Assembly: GCA_963736575.1 (NCBI GenBank)
Contig: CAVTPD010000003.1
Span: 186,001 to 250,000, forward strand
Direction: 5' to 3'
Source: CAVTPD01 sp963736575
GTDB taxonomy: Bacteria > Bacteroidota > Bacteroidia > Cytophagales > JAAEPT01
Length of the DNA: 64,000 nt
The notes beneath the pieces were generated by a model, which searched no databases, had not been told where the DNA came from, and worked only from the letters and a program-made list of their open reading frames with translations. Position numbers and translations under genes: made by a program. Positions 18,201-27,040 of this stretch are shown here, in pieces; positions within the stretch are counted from its first letter, which is position 1, and every line of letters begins with the position of its first letter.

Positions 18201-18303
18201 CGTATTGCACACGGTTTTTACCAAAATGATCGATGGAACGTTGCGCTAATGCATTCAGCGAAAAAAGTAAAAGAATTACAATATGTGTGATCAGTTTTCT
18301 CAA
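15208..18303 (-). CDS. Peptidase-MA-like / TolB beta-propeller / outer-membrane barrel protein
   Basis: A 1031-residue exported protein with signal peptide MRKLITHIVILLLFSLNALAQ. Residues about 30-270 resemble a peptidase MA-like (gluzincin) domain: LPEWFISGAAAYIG sits where active enzymes have PxWFxEGxAxY, but the HExxH expected before it is replaced by SRKIIEMMLYG, so this domain appears catalytically dead. Residues about 290-590 carry WD40/TolB-type propeller repeats (EYSPNGKYLAYSLNKEG, NPHFIPGTSKVVFSSNR). The C-terminal 350 residues look like a BamA/Omp85-type surface-antigen barrel, ending in VHFTLGYDF with a terminal Phe. An outer-membrane location is inferred. It is the second gene of a five-gene operon. 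Confidence 0.8.
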   Translation of the reverse strand: MRKLITHIVILLLFSLNALAQRSIDHFGKNRVQYDEFDWKYITSRHFYIYYYLDGERLAHNAARHLEREFENITNTLGVEPYDRIEIIVYNSVSDFQQSNVGLRSKDFIGGETNIVKARIEVPFNGSMPQFKNDLDDNVSRKIIEMMLYGGSLKETIRASYTLHLPEWFISGAAAYIGNGDTPEMRAAVYDALKNGEDDPLKLRDENARLIGQSIWYMIAQKYGEYALSNIVNMAGITMSDEQALMNITGLNYNRLSSEWSRFYGEMFFDSLSTKETLHKQQRLLRFNSKRRDFNNFEYSPNGKYLAYSLNKEGKYKVRVIDLETGKKKTVLRGGIRITDQKLNERTPILAWRNTDELSMIVYKKGQPFMITKGIGKHYKEKKSFVAYEEILDADYQMGSPYMVLSGVKKGHSDIHLYDYVRDRAYQITEDMYDDLNPHFIPGTSKVVFSSNRINDTLGVDFGEAETILNNYDLFAFDSEKPKMPVLERITKSEVNEMKPEPISKTKILVMTDRDKHYDISMVDLETEEVVQKSDFGQLVEDYDYNPQRKSLTVRQKDQLRYHLYSVENYSLDSNYYSYPAITEEFVPEDTLTTLDKLVMLDLDKLRFTSDTITKRDYKQWALSQEQALANLDEERKLKTYGPYEYGQPILSTDYVVTSLVLDPLRGAGILLEAGMTEFFFDHKFNASIHVQSELRSSNFYLEYEYLKKRNDFRVRYKNENIFSNRAQGDATAYNANHLEFEFSHPISPVLRFSLVPLIAQTRYTDYLNTQEPQQKSWLGGVRAEIVLDNTKELGLNLLDGTRFKASFTPYSGLTESTQSFSKINLDLRKYVSVFKKIVIAGRAGYGRFLGTSKKSFLLGGTDNWLFANTDNVTNSDSPLNVGTQTDKNNILFVDYVTNVRGFNYNHMYGEQYLIFNAEIRFPIAQMLTRRPISSNFARNFQLITFYDAGSAWTGSSPFSEDNNINTQPFGAPTNDFQGTVTNYLNPFIQSYGFGLRSTLFGYYMKLDFAWPIEHYNRNPMKVHFTLGYDF

Positions 18304-19373
18304 ATGCCCAATTCTCTCGAATAGTATTTATAACTTCTTTCAATAGAAGCTTCCCGAGTTAAACTTCCTTTGTTGCTAATAAAGTTCAACAGTTCTTTAG
18401 CAAAATAAGGTGCTAAAGTAACGCCTTTAGTTCCTAAACCATTAAAAATGTACAGGTTTTCTTTTTCAGGATGAACACCTAAAAAAGGTCTTCGGTCTCT
18501 GGTTGTAGGTCTTATTCCTACTCTTTTGTCTAAAACAGAGAATTTAGCATCTACCATTTTCTCTATTTTATCTTTAAGCTGAAGTTCTGCTTTTTCGGTA
18601 AATTCTTTGTTGATTAACTTTTCATAAGATGCTCCTAACCAAAATTCATTTTCACCATCTGGCAGCAAAAAACAGCCTTTAGACAGTATATAATCAGATT
18701 TTAAGTTTTCTACTTTCACCTTTAACAACTCCCCTTTGGTAACGTAAAACGGCAACCAATTAAATAGATTGTTTTCTGTGGCTTGGTGACCTTGGGCTAA
18801 AATCACATGATCTGCCTCAATGTCTTTGTACATCCATTTACCATTTTGTTTTTCTAAAATCTCCGGCTGAAAATCTTCTATTCTAAGGTTTTTAGTTTTT
18901 TTAAGGTATTCGGCATGCGCTAACAAAAGCTCTTTAACCTGAAGATATCCGCCTTGTTGAATTTCAAAGCCTCCATGTGGTGCTTTTATTTCGCCTTGTA
19001 TTTTTTTAGACCCTGGCTCTGCAAGTGTTAAATAGCCTTGCATGCTTTCGTCACCAACTTTCGCTAACAAATCGTTTTGATCTGCCAACGTCTGAAAGAT
19101 CCTAAATATTTCTTTGGAATGAACAAAAGTCTCTCCTAATGCTTTTCCCCATTCAGCATAAAAATCAAAAGCCAATGGAAAAATTTGGTCTGCCAACCAT
19201 GTTTTCACCATTCTTTTACCTGTAATAGGATTCATTATACCTGCAGCGGCATGCGAAGACGAAAAAGATTCTTGATGGTCTAAAACAACAAAAGAGCGTT
19301 TTTCTTGCTCTAAACATCTACTAAATACCGAGCCGGCTATCCCCTGACCTACAATTAAAAACTCTACCTTCAT
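18300..19373 (-). CDS. FAD-dependent oxidoreductase (DAO family)
   Basis: A 357-residue flavoprotein of the D-amino-acid-oxidase-like family. The N-terminal dinucleotide-binding motif VGQGIAGSVFS is at residues 8-18, followed by SFSSSHAAAGIMNPITGKRMVKTW, a pattern seen in glycine-oxidase and MnmC C-domain relatives. The C-terminal GLGTKGVTLAPYFAKELL matches the FAD-binding end. The substrate could be a secondary or imino amine, but the sequence does not say. It is the first gene of the leftward operon. Its stop overlaps the start of the barrel protein gene by four bases. Confidence 0.85.
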   Translation of the reverse strand: MKVEFLIVGQGIAGSVFSRCLEQEKRSFVVLDHQESFSSSHAAAGIMNPITGKRMVKTWLADQIFPLAFDFYAEWGKALGETFVHSKEIFRIFQTLADQNDLLAKVGDESMQGYLTLAEPGSKKIQGEIKAPHGGFEIQQGGYLQVKELLLAHAEYLKKTKNLRIEDFQPEILEKQNGKWMYKDIEADHVILAQGHQATENNLFNWLPFYVTKGELLKVKVENLKSDYILSKGCFLLPDGENEFWLGASYEKLINKEFTEKAELQLKDKIEKMVDAKFSVLDKRVGIRPTTRDRRPFLGVHPEKENLYIFNGLGTKGVTLAPYFAKELLNFISNKGSLTREASIERSYKYYSRELGI

Positions 19374-19441
19374 TTTGCGCTTCTACAGAATTTTGAATTT
19401 ACGTATTATTAAAGGATTTTTGATCTTTCAATAACTAGTTT

Positions 19442-20086
19442 ATGACTAAAATAGAGCAATTCACTTTCAATGCGTTTCAAGAAAACACCTTTGTGATTTA
19501 CGACGAAACTAAAAAATGTGTAATAATAGATCCCGGTTGTTATGAAAAACAGGAACAAAATGAGTTGGTCTCTTTCATTGAAGATAACCAATTAGAGCCT
19601 GTTTATTTGTTAAATACCCACAGCCATATAGACCATGTTTTGGGCAACTTTTTTGTAAAGAACAAATACAACATCCCTATTGTTTCTCACAAAGAAGACG
19701 AGCCTATAATGCTTGCTGTTAAAGCTTATGCGCCTTCTTATGGTTTCCCTAATTATTCTGAAGCAGGCATTGACCAGTTTGTTAATGAAGGTGAAAACAT
19801 CGCATTTGGGAACACCACCTTTAAAGTGCTTTTTGTACCCGGTCATGCACCTGGTCATATTGCTTTTTATTGTGAAAAAGAAGACTTCTGTATTGCCGGA
19901 GATACCCTATTTCAAATGAGCATTGGTAGAACTGATTTACCCGGTGGCGATTACGAAACGCTTATAAATAGTATACATAGTAGATTGTTTACTTTAAAAG
20001 ATGCTACAGCGGTTTATCCGGGCCATGGTGGTAAAACTACTATTGGTCACGAAAAGAAAAACAACCCTTACTGCAAACTTTCATGA
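19442..20086 (+). CDS. Metallo-beta-lactamase-fold hydrolase (glyoxalase II-like)
   Basis: A 214-residue MBL-fold enzyme. The zinc ligand motif HSHIDHVLG (THxHxDH type) lies around residues 61-69; further ligands are in PGHAPGHIAFY, CIAGDTLF and YPGHGGKTTIGHEKKNNPY. The size and layout match hydroxyacylglutathione hydrolase-like proteins of Bacteroidota, so it is a probable thioester hydrolase. The gene faces away from the FAD oxidoreductase operon, with a 68-base gap that must hold both promoters. Its stop overlaps the ATG of the phospholipid gene (ATGA). Confidence 0.92.
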   Translation: MTKIEQFTFNAFQENTFVIYDETKKCVIIDPGCYEKQEQNELVSFIEDNQLEPVYLLNTHSHIDHVLGNFFVKNKYNIPIVSHKEDEPIMLAVKAYAPSYGFPNYSEAGIDQFVNEGENIAFGNTTFKVLFVPGHAPGHIAFYCEKEDFCIAGDTLFQMSIGRTDLPGGDYETLINSIHSRLFTLKDATAVYPGHGGKTTIGHEKKNNPYCKLS

Positions 20087-20808
20087 GTATTAAAAAGAAC
20101 ATCCCTAATGCATTAACTTCTTTTAATTTATTAGCGGGGGTTATTGGGATTACATTAGAAACAAAAGGCTATCACGACGCAGCAGTTATGTGTATGTTAG
20201 CCGCTTTAGTATTTGATTTCTTAGACGGTTTTGTAGCACGCTTATTAAAAGTAAGTTCCGAAATAGGAAAACAACTAGACTCCTTAGCAGACATGGTTAC
20301 TTTTGGGGTATTACCTGCTATAATGATGTTTAATTACATGAGCAGTACCACTTGTGCGCCTGGTAATTGCGAAGAAATTGGCACTAGCCTATTTCCTTAT
20401 TTAGGTTTTATAATTGCTGTTTATTCGGCTATAAGACTGGCTAAATTTAATATAGACACGGATCAAACGGATTCTTTTAAAGGTTTACCGACTCCAGCAA
20501 ATGCAGCATTAATTGCTTTTCTGCCCGATTTGGGCCAAAAGAATTTATTAATACAGCATGTTATGTTTAATCCGCAGTTCTTAATCATACTTACTTTCTT
20601 TCTGTGTTGGATCATGATTTCAGACATTAGAATGATTGCTTTAAAATTCAAAAACTTCGGTTTTAAAGGAAATGAATTCCGGTATTTATTAATTATTACC
20701 GCCCTAGTAGAATTAGTAGCTTTACAAACTGCAGCCATTCCTGTAATTATTATTACGTACATGGTTCTGTCTATTGTTCAGAATTTTACAAAAAGAGAAT
20801 CGGTTTAA
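20083..20808 (+). CDS. pssA: CDP-diacylglycerol-serine O-phosphatidyltransferase-type enzyme
   Basis: A 241-residue integral membrane protein of the CDP-alcohol phosphatidyltransferase family. The catalytic motif DG-x2-AR-x8-G-x3-D-x3-D is intact: LDGFVARLL is followed by EIGKQLDSLADMVTFG. There are about six to eight hydrophobic segments. The N-terminal KNIPNALTSFNLLAGVIGI and the PTPANAALIAFL segment match the bacterial PssA type, which makes phosphatidylserine, the precursor of phosphatidylethanolamine. It is coupled to the MBL gene by a four-base overlap. Confidence 0.9.
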   Translation: MSIKKNIPNALTSFNLLAGVIGITLETKGYHDAAVMCMLAALVFDFLDGFVARLLKVSSEIGKQLDSLADMVTFGVLPAIMMFNYMSSTTCAPGNCEEIGTSLFPYLGFIIAVYSAIRLAKFNIDTDQTDSFKGLPTPANAALIAFLPDLGQKNLLIQHVMFNPQFLIILTFFLCWIMISDIRMIALKFKNFGFKGNEFRYLLIITALVELVALQTAAIPVIIITYMVLSIVQNFTKRESV

Positions 20809-20908
20809 ACAATATACCATTTACAGTGGCGTTTCAGTTCTGATCCTTTAAAGCGACATGTCTTTTCAACGACAGAACTTTTAACATTAATAGACTATAT
20901 TATTAGTT

Positions 20909-23900
20909 ATGAAAAAAAATACATTTCTCTTACTTCTGTTTTTTACAACGCTGCTGTCTTATGGAGAAAAATCAACTTATACAATAGATTGGTTATTCCC
21001 TAAAACAGTTACAGATGTAAATGGAATGACTTCTTACCAAGTAACTTTTAAAGAAGCTATTCATACTGAAAAAAACCATAATCTACCCGAACTATGGATG
21101 ACCATAGATAAGAACATTAAAGATTATGAAATAACTAATTTCACTTCGGAAGCATTAAATCCTACCGAAGCCTCTTTATTGAATACCGAATTATTAACTA
21201 CTAAAGCCCCATTAACTGCAACTGTACTCCGTAATGGGTCAAAAACAAGTTATAGACTTACTTTAATTCCTTTATTTTTAGATGAAAATGGAAACATTCA
21301 AAAGATTACTTCTTTTGAATTGAGTTACCAAACCATATCAACTTCGGCAGCAAAAACGTTTAGAACTGCTAGAACGGCTGCCATTGACAACTCTGTTCTT
21401 TCAAGCGGAAACTGGTACAAAATCCCTACCTCTGAAAAGGGCGTTTATAAAATTGATTACGATTATTTAGAAGACTTGGGAATAAACCCCTCCTCTATTG
21501 ATCCCAATACCTTTCAATTGTTTGGTAATGGAGGTGGCATGTTACCACAACCCAACAGTACCAGCAGACCAGATGGTTTAAAAGAAAACTCAATTGCCAT
21601 AATTGGTGACGGGGATGGTTCTTTTGATAAAGGCGATTACATTCTCTTTTATAGTGACGGTGCTGATGCCATTAACTTAGATACGGCAAATGGCATCATT
21701 ACGCATACTAAAAATATTTATTCAGATAAAGTATACTACTTCCTTACCTACGGGCAAACTTCTGGTAAACGCGTTGCCACAGGCAGTCAACCGAATACAC
21801 CACAAAAAACTTTTAATTACACCGATGCCTTATTCTATCATGAATTGGACGAATACAGTTTGTTGATTTCAGGTAGAGATTGGTTTGGTGAAGATTTAAC
21901 AAAAAACTTTACAAATATTACTAAAACTGGAATTTCAATTCCATCAAACAGTACTATACAATTCAGAAGTAAGGAGATGGTTCAATCTAGTGCAGTTAAC
22001 GCAACTGTCACTCATTTTTTAAACGGAAACACATTAGGCACCACCAGTTACAACAAGTCTACCGCACAGTCTTATGGTGTGAAAGGGATTACGAACACTA
22101 CTACTTACACTATTAACAGCAACAATACATCTAATAACCAACTTGCATATAACTTAACGTTTAACGGTAAAGGAGATAATAAAATCATTGGAAGATTAGA
22201 CTATTTTGAAATACAGTACCGTGATCTTATAAGAGGAACTTCTTTTCAGGAAATTATTAGTACCGAAAGCAACGCTTATAACACTATAGGCTTTACGCTA
22301 AGCGCAGCTAATTCTGCCACTATGGTGTGGGATGTTAGTAATATTGAAGAGGTGAAAAACTACAGCATAAGTAACAATTCATTTTCTTTAAGCAATAACT
22401 CTAAAGTTCCTCATTTAATAACGTTCAATTTAAGCGCACTAAACTCACCCGAAGAAGGTACTGCAATAGCCAACCAAAATTTAAGTGGTGTTTCTTCTGT
22501 TTCTGAATTACTTATCATTACCCACCCAGACTTTATAGAACAAGCCAATGAATTGGCCGATTTCAAAAGAGACTTTAATCAATATTCCGTTGAAGTAGTT
22601 GATGTAACCCAAATTTACAACGAGTTTAGCTCTGGTAAACATGATATTACAGCCATTAGAGATTTCATAAAAGACCGATACGATAAAAGAACTTCTAGTG
22701 ACTCTTTACGTTTTGTACAACTAATTGGTGACTGTTCATACGACTATAAAGACCGTTTACCGGGCAATAGTAATTTCATTCCTATTTATGAATCTAGACA
22801 GTCATTACATAATGTTCAAACCTATTCTTCAGACGATTACTTTGGTTTCATGGATGCGAACGAGGGTGAATGGAGTGAAAGTGAAAACGACCACTTAATG
22901 GATGTTGCCGTTGGTCGTTTACCTGTACAGACAGCAGAACAAGCCCAATTAATTGTAGATAAAATAATTAACTATAGCGAAAACATAAACACTTTTGGCA
23001 AGTGGCGAAACGAAGTTTGTTTTGTTGGTGATGATGATGACAATAACCTTCATGTTAGAGGTTCAGACGAACTAGCCCAACTTGTAGAGAAAAACGCACC
23101 CGCAATTAATATAAAAAAACTTTTTGTAGACAGCTACCAAAATATATCTAGCCCTGGTGGTGAAGTTGCTCCAGAACTTAATGACGCATTAGTAAGAAAT
23201 ATAGAAGAGGGTGTTTTATTAGTTAATTACACAGGTCATGGTAATGAAACCAAATGGGCAAGCGAATCTGTATTAGACAAAGTTACTATAGACAAGTTGC
23301 GTAACTTTAACCGTTTGCCTTTTTTCATTACTGCCACCTGTGAATTTGGTAGATACGATGACCCTTCCCGTTTCTCTGGTGGTGAATCCATTATTTTAAG
23401 TGAAAAAGGTGGAGGGATTGGCGCTCTTACTACTACAAGACCTGTTTACGCATCTTCAAACTTAAAAATCAATAAAGAATTTTACAGCCATGTTTTCGAC
23501 CCTAATAGCGATGGCTCTAGACCAACTATTGGTGAAATCATGAGAAACACTAAAAATGGTAGCCTTTTGGGTATAAACAACAGAAACTTTTCTTTATTAG
23601 GTGACCCATCTATTGTTTTAGCCTACCCAAAACACCAAGTTATTATTACCGACATTAATAACAATGGTATAAACGTAGCTAATCCAGATACTTTAAAAGC
23701 TCTTTCCGAAATAACCGTTTCCGGAGAAATTAGAGACTTAAATGGTAATCTGGTAGATAATTTTAATGGCTCTAGCAGCATTAGTATTTTTGATAAAAAA
23801 TCAACTAAAAAAACACTAGGACAAGGCGACCAGCCTGTTTATGACTACCAAATACAAGAAAATAAATTATTTGATGGCCGCGCAACCGTAAAAGACGGTA

Positions 23901-24709
23901 CATTCAGCTTTAAATTTGTGGTTCCTAAAGACATTTCCTACAATTACGACATAGGAAAAATAAGTTTGTATGCCGCTATGGGAAATCAACCTATTGATGC
24001 TGGCGGATACAATACTAACCTAATTATTGGTGGCGTTGACCCTAATGCACTTACAGATACTATACCACCAAAAATTGAATTATACATGGACAGTACAAAA
24101 TTCATGTCTGGTGACAAAGTAAATCCCAATACTACTTTATTAGCCAAACTATTTGACGAAAGTGGGATTAATACCGCAAATACTGGTATTGGACATGAAA
24201 TGACGGCTACCCTAGACAACGATTTATCTACTACCGTAGTAGTTAATGAATACTATACTTCAGATGAAGACACCTATAAAAGTGGTAGGTTACAATATGA
24301 TTACAAAAGCTTAACACCAGGCTTACATACCTTAACATTTAAAGCTTGGGACACCCATAATAATTCAAATGAAGAAACTATTTCGTTCTATGTGAATGAC
24401 TTAGCCCTAGTAGCATACAACTACCCTAACCCATTTGATGAGGAAACTAATTTCTTTATTGAACAAAACAGGTTTGATGACGATATAAATCTAGAAATAT
24501 TCATCTATAACTCTCAAGGACAGTCAATTAGAACGATTACTGAAGAAATACAAGGGATAGATTACAAAATACTTAATCTTAAATGGGATGGAAAAGATAA
24601 TAAAAACACAAAAGTAAGAGCTGGTTTATACTTTTTTGAAGTTAGGCTACGTTACCTTTCAGATGGAAAAGAAATAAGCAAAAAGGGAAAGCTTTTACTC
24701 ATTAACTAA
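20909..24709 (+). CDS. porU: T9SS C-terminal signal peptidase PorU (C25 family)
   Basis: PorU removes the C-terminal sorting signal of T9SS substrates at the cell surface and transfers them to A-LPS. The 1266-residue protein starts with a signal peptide (KKNTFLLLLFFTTLLSYG). The gingipain-type C25 domain lies in the middle, with catalytic His777 in VNYTGHGNETKW and Cys811 in FITATCEFGRYDDP. The C-terminus carries a FlgD-Ig-like domain (YNYPNPFDEETNFF, NSQGQSIRTI). The gene is followed after 34 bases by porV, the arrangement seen widely in T9SS-bearing Bacteroidota. Confidence 0.95.
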   Translation: MKKNTFLLLLFFTTLLSYGEKSTYTIDWLFPKTVTDVNGMTSYQVTFKEAIHTEKNHNLPELWMTIDKNIKDYEITNFTSEALNPTEASLLNTELLTTKAPLTATVLRNGSKTSYRLTLIPLFLDENGNIQKITSFELSYQTISTSAAKTFRTARTAAIDNSVLSSGNWYKIPTSEKGVYKIDYDYLEDLGINPSSIDPNTFQLFGNGGGMLPQPNSTSRPDGLKENSIAIIGDGDGSFDKGDYILFYSDGADAINLDTANGIITHTKNIYSDKVYYFLTYGQTSGKRVATGSQPNTPQKTFNYTDALFYHELDEYSLLISGRDWFGEDLTKNFTNITKTGISIPSNSTIQFRSKEMVQSSAVNATVTHFLNGNTLGTTSYNKSTAQSYGVKGITNTTTYTINSNNTSNNQLAYNLTFNGKGDNKIIGRLDYFEIQYRDLIRGTSFQEIISTESNAYNTIGFTLSAANSATMVWDVSNIEEVKNYSISNNSFSLSNNSKVPHLITFNLSALNSPEEGTAIANQNLSGVSSVSELLIITHPDFIEQANELADFKRDFNQYSVEVVDVTQIYNEFSSGKHDITAIRDFIKDRYDKRTSSDSLRFVQLIGDCSYDYKDRLPGNSNFIPIYESRQSLHNVQTYSSDDYFGFMDANEGEWSESENDHLMDVAVGRLPVQTAEQAQLIVDKIINYSENINTFGKWRNEVCFVGDDDDNNLHVRGSDELAQLVEKNAPAINIKKLFVDSYQNISSPGGEVAPELNDALVRNIEEGVLLVNYTGHGNETKWASESVLDKVTIDKLRNFNRLPFFITATCEFGRYDDPSRFSGGESIILSEKGGGIGALTTTRPVYASSNLKINKEFYSHVFDPNSDGSRPTIGEIMRNTKNGSLLGINNRNFSLLGDPSIVLAYPKHQVIITDINNNGINVANPDTLKALSEITVSGEIRDLNGNLVDNFNGSSSISIFDKKSTKKTLGQGDQPVYDYQIQENKLFDGRATVKDGTFSFKFVVPKDISYNYDIGKISLYAAMGNQPIDAGGYNTNLIIGGVDPNALTDTIPPKIELYMDSTKFMSGDKVNPNTTLLAKLFDESGINTANTGIGHEMTATLDNDLSTTVVVNEYYTSDEDTYKSGRLQYDYKSLTPGLHTLTFKAWDTHNNSNEETISFYVNDLALVAYNYPNPFDEETNFFIEQNRFDDDINLEIFIYNSQGQSIRTITEEIQGIDYKILNLKWDGKDNKNTKVRAGLYFFEVRLRYLSDGKEISKKGKLLLIN

Positions 24710-24743
24710 AAAATATTTACCTTTATCCCGCTAAATCGGAATC

Positions 24744-25865
24744 ATGAACAGCAGACAAATATTATTAGTATCCAGCTTATTGTTAATTTTTGGGATTACT
24801 CAAGCACAAAACAACAATTTAAATGGCGTTAATGCCAATGGAGCCCAAGGCGCTCCTCTAACTACTTCGGTACAGTTTTTAACTGTAGCACCAGATGCCC
24901 GATCAGCGGGTATGTCTGATATTGGTGCTGCAACAAGCCCAGATATTTACTCTATGTATTGGAATCCTGCCAAATTAGCTCTTCTAGAAGAAGATTATGG
25001 CGTTGGCTTCTCTTACACACCTTGGTTAAAGCAATTAGTAAACGATATGTGGGTAGGTTACTTAGCCGGCTACATGAAGTTTAGTAAAGAAGATGCCCTA
25101 GGTGTTTCTTTACAATATTTTGATTTAGGAACACTTGAATTCAGAGATGAAAACAACCAATCTACAGGTGATTATAATCCTAGAGAAATGGCTTTAGGCC
25201 TAACCTATTCTAGAATATTAACTAGAGAACTTAGTTTAGCAGCAACTGTTAAATACATTAACTCTAATCTTTCTTCTGGTCAAAATTTAGGAGGAACAAA
25301 CAGTACTACAAAACCAGGTAATACTGCCGCTGTAGATGTTGGGGTATACTGGCATAAAGACCAAATTATTGTGAGCGGAAACCCATACGATTTATCTTTA
25401 GGTTTATCCGTAACCAATCTTGGTGGAAAGATTACTTATACTACAGAAACTGATGCTCAGCCAATCCCTACCAATATTAGAGGCGGCGTAAGTATTACAA
25501 GAGACATAGATTTATACAATAGAATTTCCTTCATTGCTGATCTTAACTATTTAGCTGCAAGTTCTGATACTAGCTTAGTTTTTGGCGAAGAATTAAAAAG
25601 AAGAGGTTCTTTTGGAGTTGGTGCTGAATACTGGTACGTAGAAACAATAGCAGCTAGATTGGGTTACCATCACGAAAGCCAAGCTTATGGAAACAGAAAA
25701 TACGCTTCTGTTGGTTTAGGTATAGCTTATAAAGAATTAAATATTGATGTTTCTTACCTAATACCAATTACAAGAAACAGTCCTTTGCAAAACACACTTA
25801 GAATCTCTTTAGCGGTTTACTTTAAAAAGCCCGAAACTTCGGATGCTGAATCAATAACTGAGTAA
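24744..25865 (+). CDS. porV: T9SS outer-membrane shuttle protein PorV
   Basis: PorV is a FadL-like 14-stranded outer-membrane protein that carries T9SS clients from the translocon to the PorU attachment complex. The 373-residue protein has signal peptide MNSRQILLVSSLLLIFGITQAQ, followed by the very typical FLTVAPDARSAGMSDIGAA and DIYSMYWNPAKLA. The rest is alternating beta strands. It is downstream of porU by 34 bases and followed by hairpins at 25890 and 25969. Confidence 0.95.
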   Translation: MNSRQILLVSSLLLIFGITQAQNNNLNGVNANGAQGAPLTTSVQFLTVAPDARSAGMSDIGAATSPDIYSMYWNPAKLALLEEDYGVGFSYTPWLKQLVNDMWVGYLAGYMKFSKEDALGVSLQYFDLGTLEFRDENNQSTGDYNPREMALGLTYSRILTRELSLAATVKYINSNLSSGQNLGGTNSTTKPGNTAAVDVGVYWHKDQIIVSGNPYDLSLGLSVTNLGGKITYTTETDAQPIPTNIRGGVSITRDIDLYNRISFIADLNYLAASSDTSLVFGEELKRRGSFGVGAEYWYVETIAARLGYHHESQAYGNRKYASVGLGIAYKELNIDVSYLIPITRNSPLQNTLRISLAVYFKKPETSDAESITE

Positions 25866-25889
25866 GTATCTCAATATACATATTCTTGC

Positions 25890-25923
25890 AAGCCTAAGTC
25901 AGTATTTGATTTGGGCTTTTTTT
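25890..25923 (+). terminator. Terminator after porV
   Basis: An imperfect stem of AAGCCTAA against TTTGGGCTT is followed by a T run, 25 bases after the porV stop. This is a rho-independent-like structure for the porU-porV unit. Confidence 0.6.
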
Positions 25924-25968
25924 ATGCGTGACAAAATTAATTCATAGCCAAAACACTCATTAACAAAA

Positions 25969-25998
25969 CTGCCCATCCAGAATATTCTGGATGGGCAG
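25969..25998. terminator. Perfect 12-bp hairpin between porV and the Usp gene
   Basis: CTGCCCATCCAG (25969-25980), loop AATATT, then CTGGATGGGCAG (25987-25998): a perfect stem in the gap between convergent genes. There is no clear T run next to it, so it may be an RNA 3' end for either transcript rather than a canonical intrinsic terminator. Confidence 0.5.
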
Positions 25999-26025
25999 CT
26001 TACATTTAAAGGCTATAATCAGTTC

Positions 26026-26955
26026 TTACAAAAGCTTTTTAAAGGCTTCCCAGAAGCCAAACTCTTTGTCTTTATCTTTAACCACTAGCAAAGGAATACT
26101 AGTATTTCGTATAATCAATTCTTCCGTTGAACTACCTAAGAATACTGCCGCAGTTTCGGTTCTACCTCTTGCCCCTATTACAATTAAATCTGCCTTAACT
26201 TCTTTAGCATTATTGTATACCAAATCACTAAAAGGTTTTTCATTTCCATCTTCTTGGCAAACAAAATTCATTTCTACATCCACACCTGCAGTGTCGAAAC
26301 TAGCTACAAACTTTTTATATTTCTCTTCTGCATGACCTTTCATTATCTCAGCAAACTCGTTGTACGATTTACCGGTTGTGTAATAACCAGTTGGCACACT
26401 ATATAAATGAAAACCTTTAAGCGAGGCTTTAGTAGCTTTTGCTAAATCAAGGGCATTTTCAAAAGCTAAAGCAGAATTTTCCGAAAAATCTATAGTAACT
26501 AAAATATTGTTGATCTCAGGCTTAACATCATTTGGTACTAATAGAACATTACTTCTAACTTTTCTAGATAATCTACCGGGCATTAACTCAGAAATATCTA
26601 AGTCTTTTTTTCTGCCTGCAATTACTAAATCTATTTTATGTTCATCTACATATTCTAAAAATTCATTTAGAGGTTGGCCTTTTTCTACATCAAACGTAAC
26701 GTGTGTTTGAGGTAATCTTGGAGCAAACTCTATTAACTCTTTTTTAATTTTTTCAATAGTAGATTCTTTTACTCCTTGCCCCAATTCTGGATATTTAGCT
26801 AAAACCTCTTCCGGAATATCTAAATCCGTTAATATATTAACCAAATAAGTGGTTTTTGGATTATAGGCTTTAGACAAAAATTCTGTGTATGCTAATACGC
26901 TGGCGTCGGCTGAAGAAAAATCTAGACCGACCATTATACTATTGACCTTGCTCAT
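26026..26955 (-). CDS. Universal stress protein with two UspA domains
   Basis: A 309-residue cytoplasmic protein made of two tandem Usp domains (about residues 1-150 and 151-300). Each starts with a strand such as IMVGLDFSSAD or ILVTIDFSENS. The second keeps the ATP-loop pattern IGARGRTETAAVFLGSSTEELI; in the first that loop is degenerate (AGRKKDLDISELMPGRLSRKV). Usp proteins are induced by stress and bind nucleotides. It is transcribed leftward, 85 bases after pyrF. Confidence 0.92.
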   Translation of the reverse strand: MSKVNSIMVGLDFSSADASVLAYTEFLSKAYNPKTTYLVNILTDLDIPEEVLAKYPELGQGVKESTIEKIKKELIEFAPRLPQTHVTFDVEKGQPLNEFLEYVDEHKIDLVIAGRKKDLDISELMPGRLSRKVRSNVLLVPNDVKPEINNILVTIDFSENSALAFENALDLAKATKASLKGFHLYSVPTGYYTTGKSYNEFAEIMKGHAEEKYKKFVASFDTAGVDVEMNFVCQEDGNEKPFSDLVYNNAKEVKADLIVIGARGRTETAAVFLGSSTEELIIRNTSIPLLVVKDKDKEFGFWEAFKKLL

Positions 26956-27040
26956 GTTGAATTCTTTGCTGTTTTCTGAATAGCTTCTTACTAAAATTAA
27001 CCAGAGGAGTTAATATTTCCGAGTATAAATAAGTATTTGA

